A stretch of 49,186 bases of DNA from Caulobacter sp. (GCA_026225565.1 JAMFTA010000035.1:1-49186); one strand, 5' to 3'. Positions 24,156 through 35,417 are shown, counted from the first letter of the stretch. Numbers and translations are program-made. Notes: generated by a model from the sequence alone, not told the origin.

Positions 24156-26666
24156 ATGAAAACTGAAGCCCGTGTCGTGGTCATCGGCGGCGGCGTCGTC
24201 GGCGTCTCCACCCTCTATCACCTGGCCAAGCTCGGCTGGTCGGACGTGGCGCTGATCGAGCGGAAGGAGCTGACCTCCGGCTCCACCTGGCACGCGGCGG
24301 GCCTGCTCCCCCTGTTCAACATGAGCTATTCGGTGGGCCAGCTGCACAAATATTCGGTGGGACTCTACCCGACCCTTGAGGCCGAAACCGGGCAAGCGGT
24401 GGGCTTTGCACAGGTCTCCAACATCCGCCTGGCCTGCACCGAGGACCGGATGGACGAGTACCGCTACTACGCCGGGGTCGCCAAAACCCTGGGCGTGAAG
24501 GTCGATTTTCTGACGCCCGAACAGGTGAAGGAGATCTGGCCCCTGTGCGATGTCACCGGAGTCATCGGCGCCATCCGCCATCCCGACGACGGCTATATCC
24601 AGCCGGCCGACCTGACCCAGGCCCTGGCCAAGGGGGCGCGGGCCATGGGCGCGACCATCTATCGCCAGACCGAAGTCACCGACATCACCGAACAACTCGG
24701 CGGCGGCTGGATCGTCCACACCGACAAGGGCGACATCGCCTGCGAGCATGTGGTCTCGGCCAGCGGCAACTTTGCGCAAAAGACCGGCGCCATGGTCGGG
24801 CTGGACGTGCCGGTGATCCCCGTGGAGCACCAATATATCGTCACCGAGCCCCACCCGGCGATTCAGGCGCGCAAGGCCGCCGGCCTGCCGGAAATGGGCG
24901 TCCTGCGGGAATCCGACGCCTCCTATTACATGCGCGAGGAGGCGGGCGGCCTGCTGCTCGGCCCCTACGAGATCGGGGCGCCCGCCTGCTATATGGACGG
25001 CCCGCATCCGGACTCTGAATACGAGCTGTTCCAGGAGGATCTGGATCGGCTGGGCCCCTACATAGAGGCCGCCGTCGCCCGGGTGCCGGCCTTCGCCGAG
25101 GTGGGTCTGAAGCGGGTCTATAACGGCGCCATCGCCTATACGCCGGACGGCAGCCCCATCGTCGGCCCGGCCTGGGGGCTGAAGAACTTCTGGCTGAACG
25201 AGGGTCACAGCTTTGGCGTTACCGCCGCTGGCGGCGCGGGTTGGCAGCTGGCCAAATGGATCGTCGAGGGCGAGCCCTCCATCGACATGATGGGCGTCGA
25301 TCCTCGCCGGTTCGGCCCCTACGCCCTGCGCGGCTTCCTGAAGGAAAAGAACGAGGAGGCCTACGCCAAGGTCTTCACCGTCCACTACCCGGACGAGGAA
25401 CGCACCGCCGCGCGGGGGATCAAGCGCTCCCCCTGCTACGAGCGGATGCAGGCCATGGGGGCGGTGTTCGGCACGGTGTTCGGCTGGGAACGGCCCAACT
25501 GGTTCGCGCCCAAGGGCTATGCCCTGACCGATGCCGACCTTAACAAGCCGGACGTGCTCTTGAACGAGAACCATCCTGAAGTCGCCGAAGGCGCCCCGAT
25601 CCAGGAGTGCTGGAGCTTTCGCCGCTCCAACTACTTCGAGCATGTGGGTGCCGAGTGCCGGCATGTGACGGAAAAGGTCGGCGTCTTGGACCTCACCGCC
25701 TTCGCCAAGTTCGAGGTTTCCGGACCGGGCGCGGAAGCCTGGCTCGGCGGCCTGCTCACCAACGCCCTGCCCAAGGCCATCGGCCGGCTCAGCCTATCCT
25801 ATCTGCTCTCGCAGAACGGCGGGGTGCGCTCGGAATTCACCGTGCTGCGGGAAGGGCCGCAGCGCTTCTATCTGGTCTCGGCCGGCGCGCTTGAGCGCCA
25901 CGACTACGATTATCTCCAAAAGGCCCTGCCCACCGACGGCTCGGTGCGGCTGGAGAAGGTCACCACCCAGTACGGCGTCCTGGTGCTGGCCGGTCCGCGC
26001 TCGCGCGAGCTCCTGGCCAAGCTGACCGATACGGACCTCTCCAACGCCGCCTTCCCCTGGCTGACCGCCAAGACCATCAGCGTCGGCGCCGCCCACGCCA
26101 AGGCCCTGCGGGTCAACTTCGTCGGCGAGCTGGGCTGGGAGCTGCACCACCCGATCGAGATGCAGAACTACATCTTCGACAAGCTGTTCGAGGCGGGCGC
26201 TGAGTTCGACCTGAAGCCCTTCGGCATCCGCGCCATGGACAGCCTGCGGCTGGAGAAGTCCTACAAGCTGATCCCCCGCGAGCTTTCCATCGAATACGCC
26301 GCCTTTGAATCCGGCCTTGAACGTTTCGTCAGCCTGAAAAAGCCGGGCTTTGTGGGCAAGGGGGCGCTCCTCGCCTGGCAAGAACGCGGCTTTAACAACA
26401 AGGCGATCACCTTGGAGGTGCATGGCGCAACGGACACCGATGCGCGGGGATCAGAACCCATCTACCTCGACGGCGAATTGGTCGGCCGCACCACCTCGGG
26501 CGGTTATGGCTGGCGGGTGGGCAAGTCTCTCGCTCTGGGCATGGTTCGTCCCGATTTGGCGGCCGTCGGCACCCGCCTCACCCTCACCATCCTTGCCGAG
26601 ACCTTCCAGGCCACCGTGATCGCCGATTCTCCCTTCGACCCGGAAAACCTGCGCCTGCGCTCTTAG
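24156..26666 (+). CDS. Dimethylglycine dehydrogenase (FAD oxidoreductase with GcvT domain)
   Basis: This enzyme most likely oxidises N,N-dimethylglycine to sarcosine, linking GbcAB to SoxBDAG. Its 836 residues have a DAO-type FAD domain (VVVIGGGVVGVSTLYHLAKLG, about 7-27). The segment GSTWHAAGL has H46 at the position of the histidine that carries covalent FAD in the mammalian enzyme. A linker and folate-binding GcvT domain fill about 425-836, with GELGWELHHP. This architecture is shared by sarcosine dehydrogenase, so the exact substrate is inferred: sarcosine is already covered by SoxBDAG and dimethylglycine has no other enzyme here. It starts 31 bp after sdaA and ends the operon. Confidence 0.9.
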   Translation: MKTEARVVVIGGGVVGVSTLYHLAKLGWSDVALIERKELTSGSTWHAAGLLPLFNMSYSVGQLHKYSVGLYPTLEAETGQAVGFAQVSNIRLACTEDRMDEYRYYAGVAKTLGVKVDFLTPEQVKEIWPLCDVTGVIGAIRHPDDGYIQPADLTQALAKGARAMGATIYRQTEVTDITEQLGGGWIVHTDKGDIACEHVVSASGNFAQKTGAMVGLDVPVIPVEHQYIVTEPHPAIQARKAAGLPEMGVLRESDASYYMREEAGGLLLGPYEIGAPACYMDGPHPDSEYELFQEDLDRLGPYIEAAVARVPAFAEVGLKRVYNGAIAYTPDGSPIVGPAWGLKNFWLNEGHSFGVTAAGGAGWQLAKWIVEGEPSIDMMGVDPRRFGPYALRGFLKEKNEEAYAKVFTVHYPDEERTAARGIKRSPCYERMQAMGAVFGTVFGWERPNWFAPKGYALTDADLNKPDVLLNENHPEVAEGAPIQECWSFRRSNYFEHVGAECRHVTEKVGVLDLTAFAKFEVSGPGAEAWLGGLLTNALPKAIGRLSLSYLLSQNGGVRSEFTVLREGPQRFYLVSAGALERHDYDYLQKALPTDGSVRLEKVTTQYGVLVLAGPRSRELLAKLTDTDLSNAAFPWLTAKTISVGAAHAKALRVNFVGELGWELHHPIEMQNYIFDKLFEAGAEFDLKPFGIRAMDSLRLEKSYKLIPRELSIEYAAFESGLERFVSLKKPGFVGKGALLAWQERGFNNKAITLEVHGATDTDARGSEPIYLDGELVGRTTSGGYGWRVGKSLALGMVRPDLAAVGTRLTLTILAETFQATVIADSPFDPENLRLRS

Positions 26667-26905
26667 TCCGCAAACGGCGTCCATCCGCTGAGCCGTGCCG
26701 AACGCGGAGGCCATGGTGAGACCAATGAAAAGCTCGGCGTTTCGCCGGCTCGCCGACCTTCGCCGACGGCTGCGAGAACACCGACAAATTCCACAGGCTC
26801 GCCAAGAATTCGTAAATCGAACATTGGACGAAGCGCCCATTTATCTTCCACGACACGCCATCGACGGGGCGTTTGACTATTTGCTATTTATACTCACGAT
26901 TAAGG

Positions 26906-28468
26906 TCATTCCCACTCGATCGTCCCTGGGGGCTTTGAGGTGACGTCGTAGACGACGCGGTTGATGCCTTTGACCTCGTTGACGATGCGGGTGGCGGCGC
27001 GGCCGAGCACCGCCCAGGGGAATTCGAAGAAGTCGGCGGTCATGCCGTCGGTGGAGGTGACGGCGCGGAGGGCGCAGACGTCTTCATAGGTGCGGGCGTC
27101 CCCCATCACGCCCACCGTCTTCACCGGCAGGAGCACGGCGAAGGCCTGCCAGATGGTGTCGTAAAGACCGGCCTTTCTGATCTCGTCCAGCCAGATCAGG
27201 TCGGCCTTTTGCAGCACGACGACTTTTTCGGGCGTGACTTCGCCGGGGATGCGAATGGCTAGGCCCGGCCCCGGGAAGGGATGGCGGCCGACGAAGGCGG
27301 GGTCGAGGCCAAGCTCGCGGCCAAGCGCGCGCACCTCGTCCTTGAAGAGTTCGCGGAGCGGCTCGACCAGCTTCAGCTTCATGGTTTCGGGCAGGCCACC
27401 GACGTTGTGATGGCTCTTGATGACTTGCGACGGGCCGCCCTTGGCCGAGATGCTCTCGATCACATCGGGATAGAGGGTGCCCTGGGCCAGGAAGCTGGCG
27501 CCTTCGATCTTGGCGGCCTCGCGGTCGAACACATCGATGAAGGTCTTGCCGATGGCCTTGCGCTTGGCTTCCGGCTCGGAGACGCCCTTCAGCGCGCCCA
27601 GGAACTCATCGCCCGCATCCACATGGATCAGGGGGATGTTGTAGTGGCCCCGAAACAGGCTCACCACCTGGTCCGCCTCGCCCGAGCGCAAAAGGCCGGT
27701 GTCGACGAAGACGCAGGTCAGCTGGGCGCCGATGGCCTCGTGGATCAGGATGGCGGCGACGGAGCTGTCGACCCCGCCGGATAGGCCGCAGATCACCTTC
27801 TCCGTCCCCACCTGGGCGCGGATGCGGGCGATGGATTCCTCGCGAAAGGCAGCCATGCTCCAATCGCCCGAAAGACCGGCGATGCGGTGGGTGAAGTTGC
27901 GGAGCAACATGGCGCCCCTGGGCGTGTGGGCGACTTCGGGGTGGAACTGCACGCCGTAGAGCTGGCGGACCGGATCGGCGATCACCGCGAAGGGCGAGCC
28001 GGGGGATGTGGCCAGCACTTCAAAGCCTGGCGGGATGGCGGTGATCTTGTCTCCGTGGCTCATCCAGACGGGCTCGCAGGCGCCAGGACCGCCCAGGCCC
28101 TCCAGGAAGGGGCTTTCGGTCTGCACTGTGATGTCGGCGCGGCCGAACTCCCGCTGATGGCCGCTCTCCACCAGGCCGCCCAGCGCCTGGCACATGGCCA
28201 TTTCGCCGTAGCAGATGCCCAGCACCGGCACGCCCTGGGTGAAGACCGCCGGATCGGCTTGCGGGCTATATTCCTCGTGCACGCTGGCGGGGCCGCCCGA
28301 GAGGATCACCGCCGCCGGCTGGAAGCTCTGCAGGAAGGGCGCGTCCACCTTGTCGTAGGGATGGATCTCGCAATAGACGCCGCTCTCGCGCACCCGGCGG
28401 GCGATCAGCTGGGTCACCTGGCTGCCGTAGTCGACGATCAGGACGCGCTGGTGGTGGGTCTCGCTCAT
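26906..28468 (-). CDS. guaA: GMP synthase (glutamine-hydrolysing)
   Basis: This enzyme converts XMP to GMP using glutamine and ATP. Its 520 residues contain an N-terminal glutaminase domain with the nucleophile C86 in GICYGEM and a histidine/glutamate pair in GVQFHPEV. The ATP-pyrophosphatase domain has the P-loop [14 protein letters not shown], and the C-terminal dimerisation domain ends KPPGTIEWE as in the family. The ATG at 28468 follows AGGA and overlaps the rsmB stop by 4 bp (ATGA). A longer frame to 28840 overlaps rsmB and is not supported. With guaB about 1.8 kb upstream on the same strand, both steps from IMP to GMP are clustered. Confidence 0.97.
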   Translation of the reverse strand: MSETHHQRVLIVDYGSQVTQLIARRVRESGVYCEIHPYDKVDAPFLQSFQPAAVILSGGPASVHEEYSPQADPAVFTQGVPVLGICYGEMAMCQALGGLVESGHQREFGRADITVQTESPFLEGLGGPGACEPVWMSHGDKITAIPPGFEVLATSPGSPFAVIADPVRQLYGVQFHPEVAHTPRGAMLLRNFTHRIAGLSGDWSMAAFREESIARIRAQVGTEKVICGLSGGVDSSVAAILIHEAIGAQLTCVFVDTGLLRSGEADQVVSLFRGHYNIPLIHVDAGDEFLGALKGVSEPEAKRKAIGKTFIDVFDREAAKIEGASFLAQGTLYPDVIESISAKGGPSQVIKSHHNVGGLPETMKLKLVEPLRELFKDEVRALGRELGLDPAFVGRHPFPGPGLAIRIPGEVTPEKVVVLQKADLIWLDEIRKAGLYDTIWQAFAVLLPVKTVGVMGDARTYEDVCALRAVTSTDGMTADFFEFPWAVLGRAATRIVNEVKGINRVVYDVTSKPPGTIEWE

Positions 28469-29754
28469 GCGGTCCTCTCGAATAGGGCGGCGAAGAAGCC
28501 GTCGGTGCCGGTGCGGTGGGGGGTGAGTTGCAGGGTATGGCCGCCCGCCGCCAGGGCCGCAAGCCGCACGCGGCCGGGCTCGTTGAGGTTGGCGGTGGGC
28601 GCCTCGACGATGGGAATGGGGTGGAAATCGGGGTGCGACGCGGCGAAGGCTATGGCCACGGCGTCGTTCTCCTGCTCCAGCATGGAGCAGGTGGCGTAGA
28701 GGATGCGGCCGCCGGGCTTCACCAGCTTGGCGGCGCGGGCGAGGATGGTCTGTTGCAGGGCTGAGAGCCGCTCCACCGTCTCCGGGTTCAGCCGCCAGGC
28801 GGCTTCGGGGTGGCGGCGCCAGGTACCTGAGCCTGAACACGGGGCGTCGACGAAAACCAGGTCGGCCTGGCCTTCGAACTCGGCCATTCCCTCCCCGTTC
28901 GGCTCCAGCCGCCTGACCTCCACCTTGGCGGCGGCGCGCTTCAGCCGCTCGTCCATGGCGTCAAGTCGCTTCTGATCGACATCGCAGGCGAGGAGGCGTC
29001 CGCGACCGGCCAGACTTGCCGCCAGAGCCAGGGTCTTGCCGCCGCCGCCGGCGCAGTAGTCGATAACGAGGCCGCCGGGCTTGGCGCGGGCCAGGAAGGC
29101 GGCGATCTGGCTGGCCTCGTCCTGCACCTCCACCCAGCCAGTGGTGAAGGCTTTCAGCGTATGCACATCGGTGGCGAAGCCGGCGGGCAGGCGCAGGCCC
29201 CAGGCGGAAAAGGGCGTGCGTTCCGGCTTCACATCCTCATGGGCCAGCAAGTTCAGGGCGTTCTCGACGGGGCCGCGGAGCGCATTGACCCTAAGGTCCA
29301 CCGGCGCGCGCTCCAGCGTCGCCGCCTGCCCTTCGGCGATCCAGTCTGCGCCATAGCGGGCCTGAAACAGGGGGGCGATCCATTCGGGGAGGCCCGCGCT
29401 CACCCAGTCGGGGAGCATCGGAAGGGGCGCAACCAGGCGGTTGCGCTCGTCGTCGCTGAGGGGTTCTGGACCGTGGCCGCCGCTGGCGAACAGAGCGTTG
29501 ATCTCATCCAAAGGCTGGCCGGCCATTACGCCGAGGATCAGCGCCCGGCCCTTGTCCGAGCCCATGCGCCACTGGGAGCGGGCGCGGGCTCTGAGGGCCA
29601 CATAGACGTGCTCGGCGATTCCCCGCCGGTCCTTGGAGCCAGCGAAGCGGTGGTTTCGCCCCCAGGCCTTGATGACCCCATCCGCCGGCCCCCGCACAGT
29701 GGCGATCTCATCCAGGATTTCGATAGCGGCGGCGATGCGGGCGGCTGGGGTCAC
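28465..29754 (-). CDS. rsmB: RsmB-type RNA (cytosine-5) methyltransferase
   Basis: This enzyme methylates a cytosine in ribosomal RNA using S-adenosylmethionine. The 429 residues have an N-terminal helical NusB-like region, the SAM-binding motif [19 protein letters not shown], motif [17 protein letters not shown] and motif [13 protein letters not shown]; the two cysteines are the product-release and catalytic residues of the family. The start is GTG at 29754. It is coupled to guaA through an ATGA overlap. The exact rRNA position (C967 in E. coli) is assumed, since related Nop2/Sun enzymes are similar. Confidence 0.92.
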   Translation of the reverse strand: MTPAARIAAAIEILDEIATVRGPADGVIKAWGRNHRFAGSKDRRGIAEHVYVALRARARSQWRMGSDKGRALILGVMAGQPLDEINALFASGGHGPEPLSDDERNRLVAPLPMLPDWVSAGLPEWIAPLFQARYGADWIAEGQAATLERAPVDLRVNALRGPVENALNLLAHEDVKPERTPFSAWGLRLPAGFATDVHTLKAFTTGWVEVQDEASQIAAFLARAKPGGLVIDYCAGGGGKTLALAASLAGRGRLLACDVDQKRLDAMDERLKRAAAKVEVRRLEPNGEGMAEFEGQADLVFVDAPCSGSGTWRRHPEAAWRLNPETVERLSALQQTILARAAKLVKPGGRILYATCSMLEQENDAVAIAFAASHPDFHPIPIVEAPTANLNEPGRVRLAALAAGGHTLQLTPHRTGTDGFFAALFERTA

Positions 29755-29763
29755 TCAGTCTCT

Positions 29764-30159
29764 TTACTTCAAAAACAAGGCGATGATGGTCAGGACCAGC
29801 CCCGCAAAGGAGACCGTCCAGACCAGGGAGCGAATCTGCGGTACGCCGAAGGCATAGAGGGGCAGGTAAACCACGCGGCCCCAGAAATAGAGCGCCGCGC
29901 CCCAGGTGGTGAGGGCGCCTTCACGCCCCGCCACATGGGCGATCAGAATAGCGGCGGCGAACAGCGGCAAGGTCTCGTAGAGGTTGGCCTGAGCTCGAAG
30001 CAGGCGCCCCGGCATCGGGGCCAGCGGCGGCATGTCGCCATCCCGCGCGCTGGTATTCCACTTCAAGCCATATTGCCGCGTGCGCGCCGCATCGGCCCAC
30101 AGGATCTGCAGCACGGCCAGCACCAGCGTCGCCGCCAGATAGGTCAGTTCGGTATTCAT
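29764..30159 (-). CDS. MAPEG family membrane protein
   Basis: This small integral membrane protein of 131 residues has about four hydrophobic helices (near 5-22, 60-80, 85-105 and 110-130). It carries MAPEG-family features: an early conserved arginine/asparagine region RDGDMPPLAPMPGRLLRAQANLYETLP and a later WGRVVYLPLYAFGVPQIRS. Eukaryotic members are glutathione transferases or leukotriene synthases; bacterial substrates are mostly unknown. It has a strong GGGAGGG ribosome site and sits between guaB and rsmB with short gaps, probably co-transcribed. Confidence 0.85.
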   Translation of the reverse strand: MNTELTYLAATLVLAVLQILWADAARTRQYGLKWNTSARDGDMPPLAPMPGRLLRAQANLYETLPLFAAAILIAHVAGREGALTTWGAALYFWGRVVYLPLYAFGVPQIRSLVWTVSFAGLVLTIIALFLK

Positions 30160-30229
30160 TAGGTCGCCCTCCCGATTTTGGTTGTTAAGACCGCAATCAT
30201 GGCGAGCTTCCCCAAGGTCCGTCTACCCC

Positions 30230-31789
<1,560 letters not shown>

Positions 31790-32851
31790 CTAGAACGCCA
31801 TCCGCCCGGCCTTCACCGGCTCTGTGGTCTCCTGGAAGGCGCTCAAAGCCCCCCGCCCTCCCCGCACCACCGCCACCACCCCGTCGCCGGCCTTGATCAG
31901 CGTATCCCCCGGCGGACGGGCCAGGGTCTCTCCGCCCCGCCGCTCGATCTGCACGATGAGGAAGCCGCCCTTGGCCCGCCGCTCGGCCTCATCGACCGTC
32001 AGGCCGCAGACGGCGGCGTCGTCGGCAACGGGCAGGACCTCGATCTCAAGGCCGAGGTCCCTCAGCTTGCGCTCGGTGTCCTGCATGTGGACGGACCCGC
32101 GGATAAACTGGGCGCTGTCGCGATAGAGGATCATTTCGGCGATGCGCTCGGCGCCGATGTGGGTCGGCAGCACCACCCGATTCGCCCCCGCGTAGATCAG
32201 CTTGCTCTCGGTGGAGGGCGCCTCGCCCCGGGCGATGATCTCCAAGGTCTTGCTGAGACTGCGAGCGGTGAGGGTGATAAAGACGTTGGCGGCGTCGTCG
32301 GGCAGCACCGTGGCCAGGGTGCGCGCCCGCTCCACCCCCGCGCTCCGCAGCGCCTTCTCATCGGTGGCGTCGCCCTGCAGGAAGAGATAGCCCAGGGCTG
32401 AGACCTCCTCGACCCGCCGCTCGTTGCGCTCCAGGATCAGGAACTCCACGCCGCCAGCCTTCAGGTCGCGGGCGAGCATCACCCCGAGGCGCCCGAAGCC
32501 GCAGATGATCACGTGGCCGTTCAAGCGGTCGATGGAGCTTTTCACTCGATTTTGCCCGAAGATCTGTTGGAGGCCGGTTATGGTGAAGAACTGAACCAGG
32601 GCCCCCGTCAAGACGATCATGCCGGTGCAGCCGACAACGATGGTGCCGATGGTCCAGACATGCAGGAAGGGCGTGTCGATCTCGCGGATCTCGCGGAACC
32701 CGACGGTGTAGACCGTCAGGATCACCATATAGATGGCGTCGGAGAAGCTCCAGCCGACGCGCATATAGCCGATGGTGGAGATGACGATGGTGACGGCGAC
32801 AAACGCCACCACCAGGATAAGGGTGCGGAGCGGCGACCCGGATGGGCGCAT
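31790..32851 (-). CDS. Potassium channel with TrkA (RCK) domains and atypical filter
   Basis: This ion channel protein of 353 residues has two membrane helices (about 9-30 and 62-90) around a pore loop. A Rossmann RCK/TrkA-N domain starts at GHVIICGFGRLGVMLARDL (about 112) and a TrkA-C domain lies near 265-340. The layout is that of MthK/Kch-type channels gated by nucleotides or ions bound to the RCK ring. The filter reads T49-V-G-F-R instead of the usual TVGYG or TVGFG: the second glycine is replaced by arginine, so selectivity may differ. It overlaps the rlmE stop by one base. Confidence 0.87.
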   Translation of the reverse strand: MRPSGSPLRTLILVVAFVAVTIVISTIGYMRVGWSFSDAIYMVILTVYTVGFREIREIDTPFLHVWTIGTIVVGCTGMIVLTGALVQFFTITGLQQIFGQNRVKSSIDRLNGHVIICGFGRLGVMLARDLKAGGVEFLILERNERRVEEVSALGYLFLQGDATDEKALRSAGVERARTLATVLPDDAANVFITLTARSLSKTLEIIARGEAPSTESKLIYAGANRVVLPTHIGAERIAEMILYRDSAQFIRGSVHMQDTERKLRDLGLEIEVLPVADDAAVCGLTVDEAERRAKGGFLIVQIERRGGETLARPPGDTLIKAGDGVVAVVRGGRGALSAFQETTEPVKAGRMAF

Positions 32852-33588
32852 CAGCCGCCCTCGCCCCGATGCCCGTTAAACCCCGTCGCCACCAGGAAGA
32901 CCTCAGAGCTGTCCACCCGGCTGGCCTTGGGCTTGACGTGCTTCACATCGTCGAAATGGGCTTTGAGGGTGCGCAGCACCTCGGCGGTTTCGCCGCCCTG
33001 GAAGGCCTTGGCCACGAAGACGCCGCCGGGCTTCAGGTTCTCGACAGCGAAGGCGGCGGCGGCCTCGATCAGCATGACGATGCGCAGGTGGTCGGTCTGG
33101 CGGTGGCCGAGCGTGTTGGGGGCCATGTCGGAGAGCACCAGGTCCGGCGCCCCGCCCAGCAGCTCCAAGAGGCGCGGGCCGACGCTCGGGTCGGTGAAGT
33201 CCCCCTCGATCACATGGGCCGGCGGCAAGGGCCCGACGGGAAGAAGGTCCACCCCGGCCACGGCGCCGGCGCCCCGCTCCAAGGCCACCTGCAGCCAGCC
33301 GCCAGGAGCGCAGCCGAGATCGATGATCCGCGTGCCCTTGCGGATCAGGTGGAACTTGTCGTCGATCTCGGTCAGCTTATAGGCGGCGCGAGCGCGATAG
33401 CCGTGGGCCTTGGCCGCCTTGACGAAGGGATCGTTCAGCTGGCGGCGCAGCCATTGCTGGGACGACAGGGTGCGATTGTCGGCGGTCTTGACCGGCGTGC
33501 CCATGCCCCGCCCGGCCGGATCGCCCCCAGTCGGGAGTTTGACCATGCGACGGCGTTCCGGCTCGGCCTTCTTGTCATCTCCGCTCAT
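32851..33588 (-). CDS. rlmE: 23S rRNA (uridine-2'-O-)-methyltransferase
   Basis: This enzyme methylates the ribose of a uridine in the 23S rRNA A-loop (U2552 in E. coli). Its 245 residues begin with a basic, disordered stretch. A SAM-dependent FtsJ domain follows, with RIIDLGCAPGGWLQVAL, LVLSDMAPNTLGH and FVAKAFQGGE; the lysine-aspartate-lysine-glutamate catalytic set is recognisable. The ATG at 33588 is chosen because the longer frame to 33819 runs into the ohr gene. The segment YRARAAYKLTEID near the start of the domain is typical of RlmE. Confidence 0.95.
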   Translation of the reverse strand: MSGDDKKAEPERRRMVKLPTGGDPAGRGMGTPVKTADNRTLSSQQWLRRQLNDPFVKAAKAHGYRARAAYKLTEIDDKFHLIRKGTRIIDLGCAPGGWLQVALERGAGAVAGVDLLPVGPLPPAHVIEGDFTDPSVGPRLLELLGGAPDLVLSDMAPNTLGHRQTDHLRIVMLIEAAAAFAVENLKPGGVFVAKAFQGGETAEVLRTLKAHFDDVKHVKPKASRVDSSEVFLVATGFNGHRGEGG

Positions 33589-33661
33589 CGCCCGTTGGTA
33601 GCGCAACTCCGCCCCAAGGCGAAGCGGCAACCGCCGCGAGGCGATGAGCGGAATTTGAGCT

Positions 33662-34081
33662 TTAGGCGACCAGCTTGGCCACCGACGGTGCGGTGTTCTT
33701 GAACGCCCGTGAATAGGGGCAGACGCCGTGGGCGGCCTGCACCAGGGCTTCAGCTTCGTCGGTGGGCACGCCCGGCAGGGTGACGTCGATCTCGAACGAC
33801 AGGGAGAAATCGTCGCCATCCTTGGCGATGGTGGTGCGACAGGTGACCGTCGGGTCCTTCAAAACCAGCTTCCGCGCGCCGGCCACAGCGCGCAGAGCCC
33901 CCATGAAGCAGGCGGAATAGCCCAGCGAGACCAGCTGCTCAGGGTTGGTGCCCTTGCCGTCGCCGCCCATTTCCTTGGGCAGACGCAGATCGACCTTCAC
34001 CTGGCCGTCGGAGGTTTCGGCGTGGCCGGCGGAGCGGCCTTCGCCGGTGGCGGTGGCTTGGGCGGTATAGAGAGCGGGCAT
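33662..34081 (-). CDS. Ohr-type organic hydroperoxide reductase (OsmC family)
   Basis: This thiol peroxidase of 139 residues detoxifies organic and fatty-acid hydroperoxides. The peroxidatic cysteine C58 (LGYSACFMGAL) and resolving cysteine C121 (HGVCPYSRA) are both present, which separates Ohr from some OsmC relatives. The early TATGEGRSAGHAETSDG holds the conserved arginine. The gene lies between ppx and rlmE on the same strand with short gaps. No MarR-type OhrR regulator is adjacent. AGAGGA precedes the ATG at 34081. Confidence 0.92.
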   Translation of the reverse strand: MPALYTAQATATGEGRSAGHAETSDGQVKVDLRLPKEMGGDGKGTNPEQLVSLGYSACFMGALRAVAGARKLVLKDPTVTCRTTIAKDGDDFSLSFEIDVTLPGVPTDEAEALVQAAHGVCPYSRAFKNTAPSVAKLVA

Positions 34082-34119
34082 GGGTCGGATCCTCTGTGGG
34101 CCCTAGAGATGGGGAGCGA

Positions 34120-35238
34120 TCAGACCCCCGCAACCGCCGCCGGCTCGCCGCGAGCGCCCGAGCGCCGCCGCCCCCGCCGCCGATGACGCTTGGGCCCAGG
34201 CGCGCGCTGCTCGGCCATCATCGACAGCAAGATGCCTTCGCGCAGGCCCCGGTCGGCCACCCGCACCCGTGGGCACGGCCAGCACTCCTGCACCGCCTGC
34301 AGGATCGCCGCGCCGGCGAGCACCAGGTCCGCTCGATCCGCGCCGATGCAGGGCTCGGCCGCGCGCGCCTCTGGCCCCAGGCGCATCAGGAGGGACGCCG
34401 CAGCCTCGCAGTCGTGGCGGGTCATCCACAGGCCATCCACGCGCGAGCGCTCATAGCGCTTCAGCCCCAGATGCATCCCGGCGAGGCTGGTGATGGCGCC
34501 CGAGGTGCCGACCAGGTGGCCATGCCCCTCAGCGAATAGAGCTCGGAACGGCTCGGCCTGGGTGAAGGCGGCCAGTTTCCCCTTGATGTGCTCGACCATG
34601 GCGCGAAACCAAAGGTCGGCGGGCTCTGCGCCCTCGGGAAAGCGCTCCGCCAGGGTGACCACGCCGATGGGGATCGACAGCCATGCGCCGATCGGCGGGA
34701 TGGGCTTGGTTCGCCCCGCCTTGTCCGGCCGCAGGTCCACCCAGGAGAGTTCGGTGGAGCCGCCGCCCACATCCACCACCAGGGCCGCCGCGTCGGTGCG
34801 GTCGAGCAGGTTCAAGCAGCCGGCGACCGAGAGTTTCGCCTCCTCCCGAGGGGAGATGACGGCGAAACGGATGCCCGTTTCCTGCTCGATGCGGGCGATG
34901 AAGGCGGCGCCGTTTTGCGCCGCCCGGCAAGCCTGGGTGGCGACGGCGCGCACCCCCGCCACCTGCCGGCGCTCCAGCTTTTCCGCGCAGATGGCCAGCG
35001 CCTTGATGGTGCGGTCCATGGCCAGATCATCCAGCCGCCCCGTGAGCGACAGTCCATCCCCCAGGCGGACGATGCGGGAAAAGGACTCGAGCACGCGAAA
35101 TCCCTCCGCCGCCGGCGTGGCGATCAGGAGGCGACAGTTGTTGGTTCCAAGGTCCAGCGCGGCATAGGCGGTCAGCTCGGCAGGTTTGTGCGCAACCGAC
35201 GGCGCCGTTCCCATGCCCCTTGACCGACGATCCGGCAT
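34120..35238 (-). CDS. Ppx/GppA family phosphatase (short form)
   Basis: This is an exopolyphosphatase or guanosine pentaphosphatase-type enzyme. The 372 residues show the two ASKHA phosphate loops, YAALDLGTNNCRLLIA and LVVDVGGGSTELSW, with the acidic catalytic region between. It lacks the C-terminal HD-like domain of E. coli Ppx (about 513 residues) and instead ends in an arginine-rich tail (KRHRRRGRRR) that could bind polyphosphate or nucleic acid; the latter is inference. The start is probably ATG at 35238; an in-frame GTG at 35262 adds eight residues and has a GAAGGA nearby. It faces hspQ divergently. Confidence 0.9.
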   Translation of the reverse strand: MPDRRSRGMGTAPSVAHKPAELTAYAALDLGTNNCRLLIATPAAEGFRVLESFSRIVRLGDGLSLTGRLDDLAMDRTIKALAICAEKLERRQVAGVRAVATQACRAAQNGAAFIARIEQETGIRFAVISPREEAKLSVAGCLNLLDRTDAAALVVDVGGGSTELSWVDLRPDKAGRTKPIPPIGAWLSIPIGVVTLAERFPEGAEPADLWFRAMVEHIKGKLAAFTQAEPFRALFAEGHGHLVGTSGAITSLAGMHLGLKRYERSRVDGLWMTRHDCEAAASLLMRLGPEARAAEPCIGADRADLVLAGAAILQAVQECWPCPRVRVADRGLREGILLSMMAEQRAPGPKRHRRRGRRRSGARGEPAAVAGV

Positions 35239-35417
35239 TGTCGCTCGACCATTCCTTCTCACGCTCGCCGATTTGCGAATGTCGCACCCACCTTCGGGTC
35301 GAACGCCTGTCGTAGCAACCGAAATGGCGTGGTGGCGGGCTTTCGGATCGCTTTAGCGTAAACGCTCCGTACACTACGTTCATCTTCCGGTCATTTGATC
35401 GGAGGCATAATCGGGGA

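Noticed and set aside
24111-25664. Long antisense open frame (517 codons) opposite dimethylglycine dehydrogenase
   Set aside because: A shadow of a GC-rich coding strand: composition rich in G, A, H and Q with no recognisable motif, while the opposite strand encodes a clear enzyme.
26667-26905. Small frames between dimethylglycine dehydrogenase and guaA
   Set aside because: No ribosome site, no recognisable product, positions between two convergent genes; I see nothing supportable in this 239-bp gap.
28200-28215. GuaA glutaminase motif GICYGEM differing from the E. coli GVCYGMQ
   Set aside because: The catalytic cysteine and surrounding glycines are intact; the substitution is probably lineage variation.
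26906-28840. Long version of guaA starting at 28840
   Set aside because: The extra N-terminus is the rsmB gene read in another frame; ATG at 28468 has AGGA and begins the conserved glutaminase domain.
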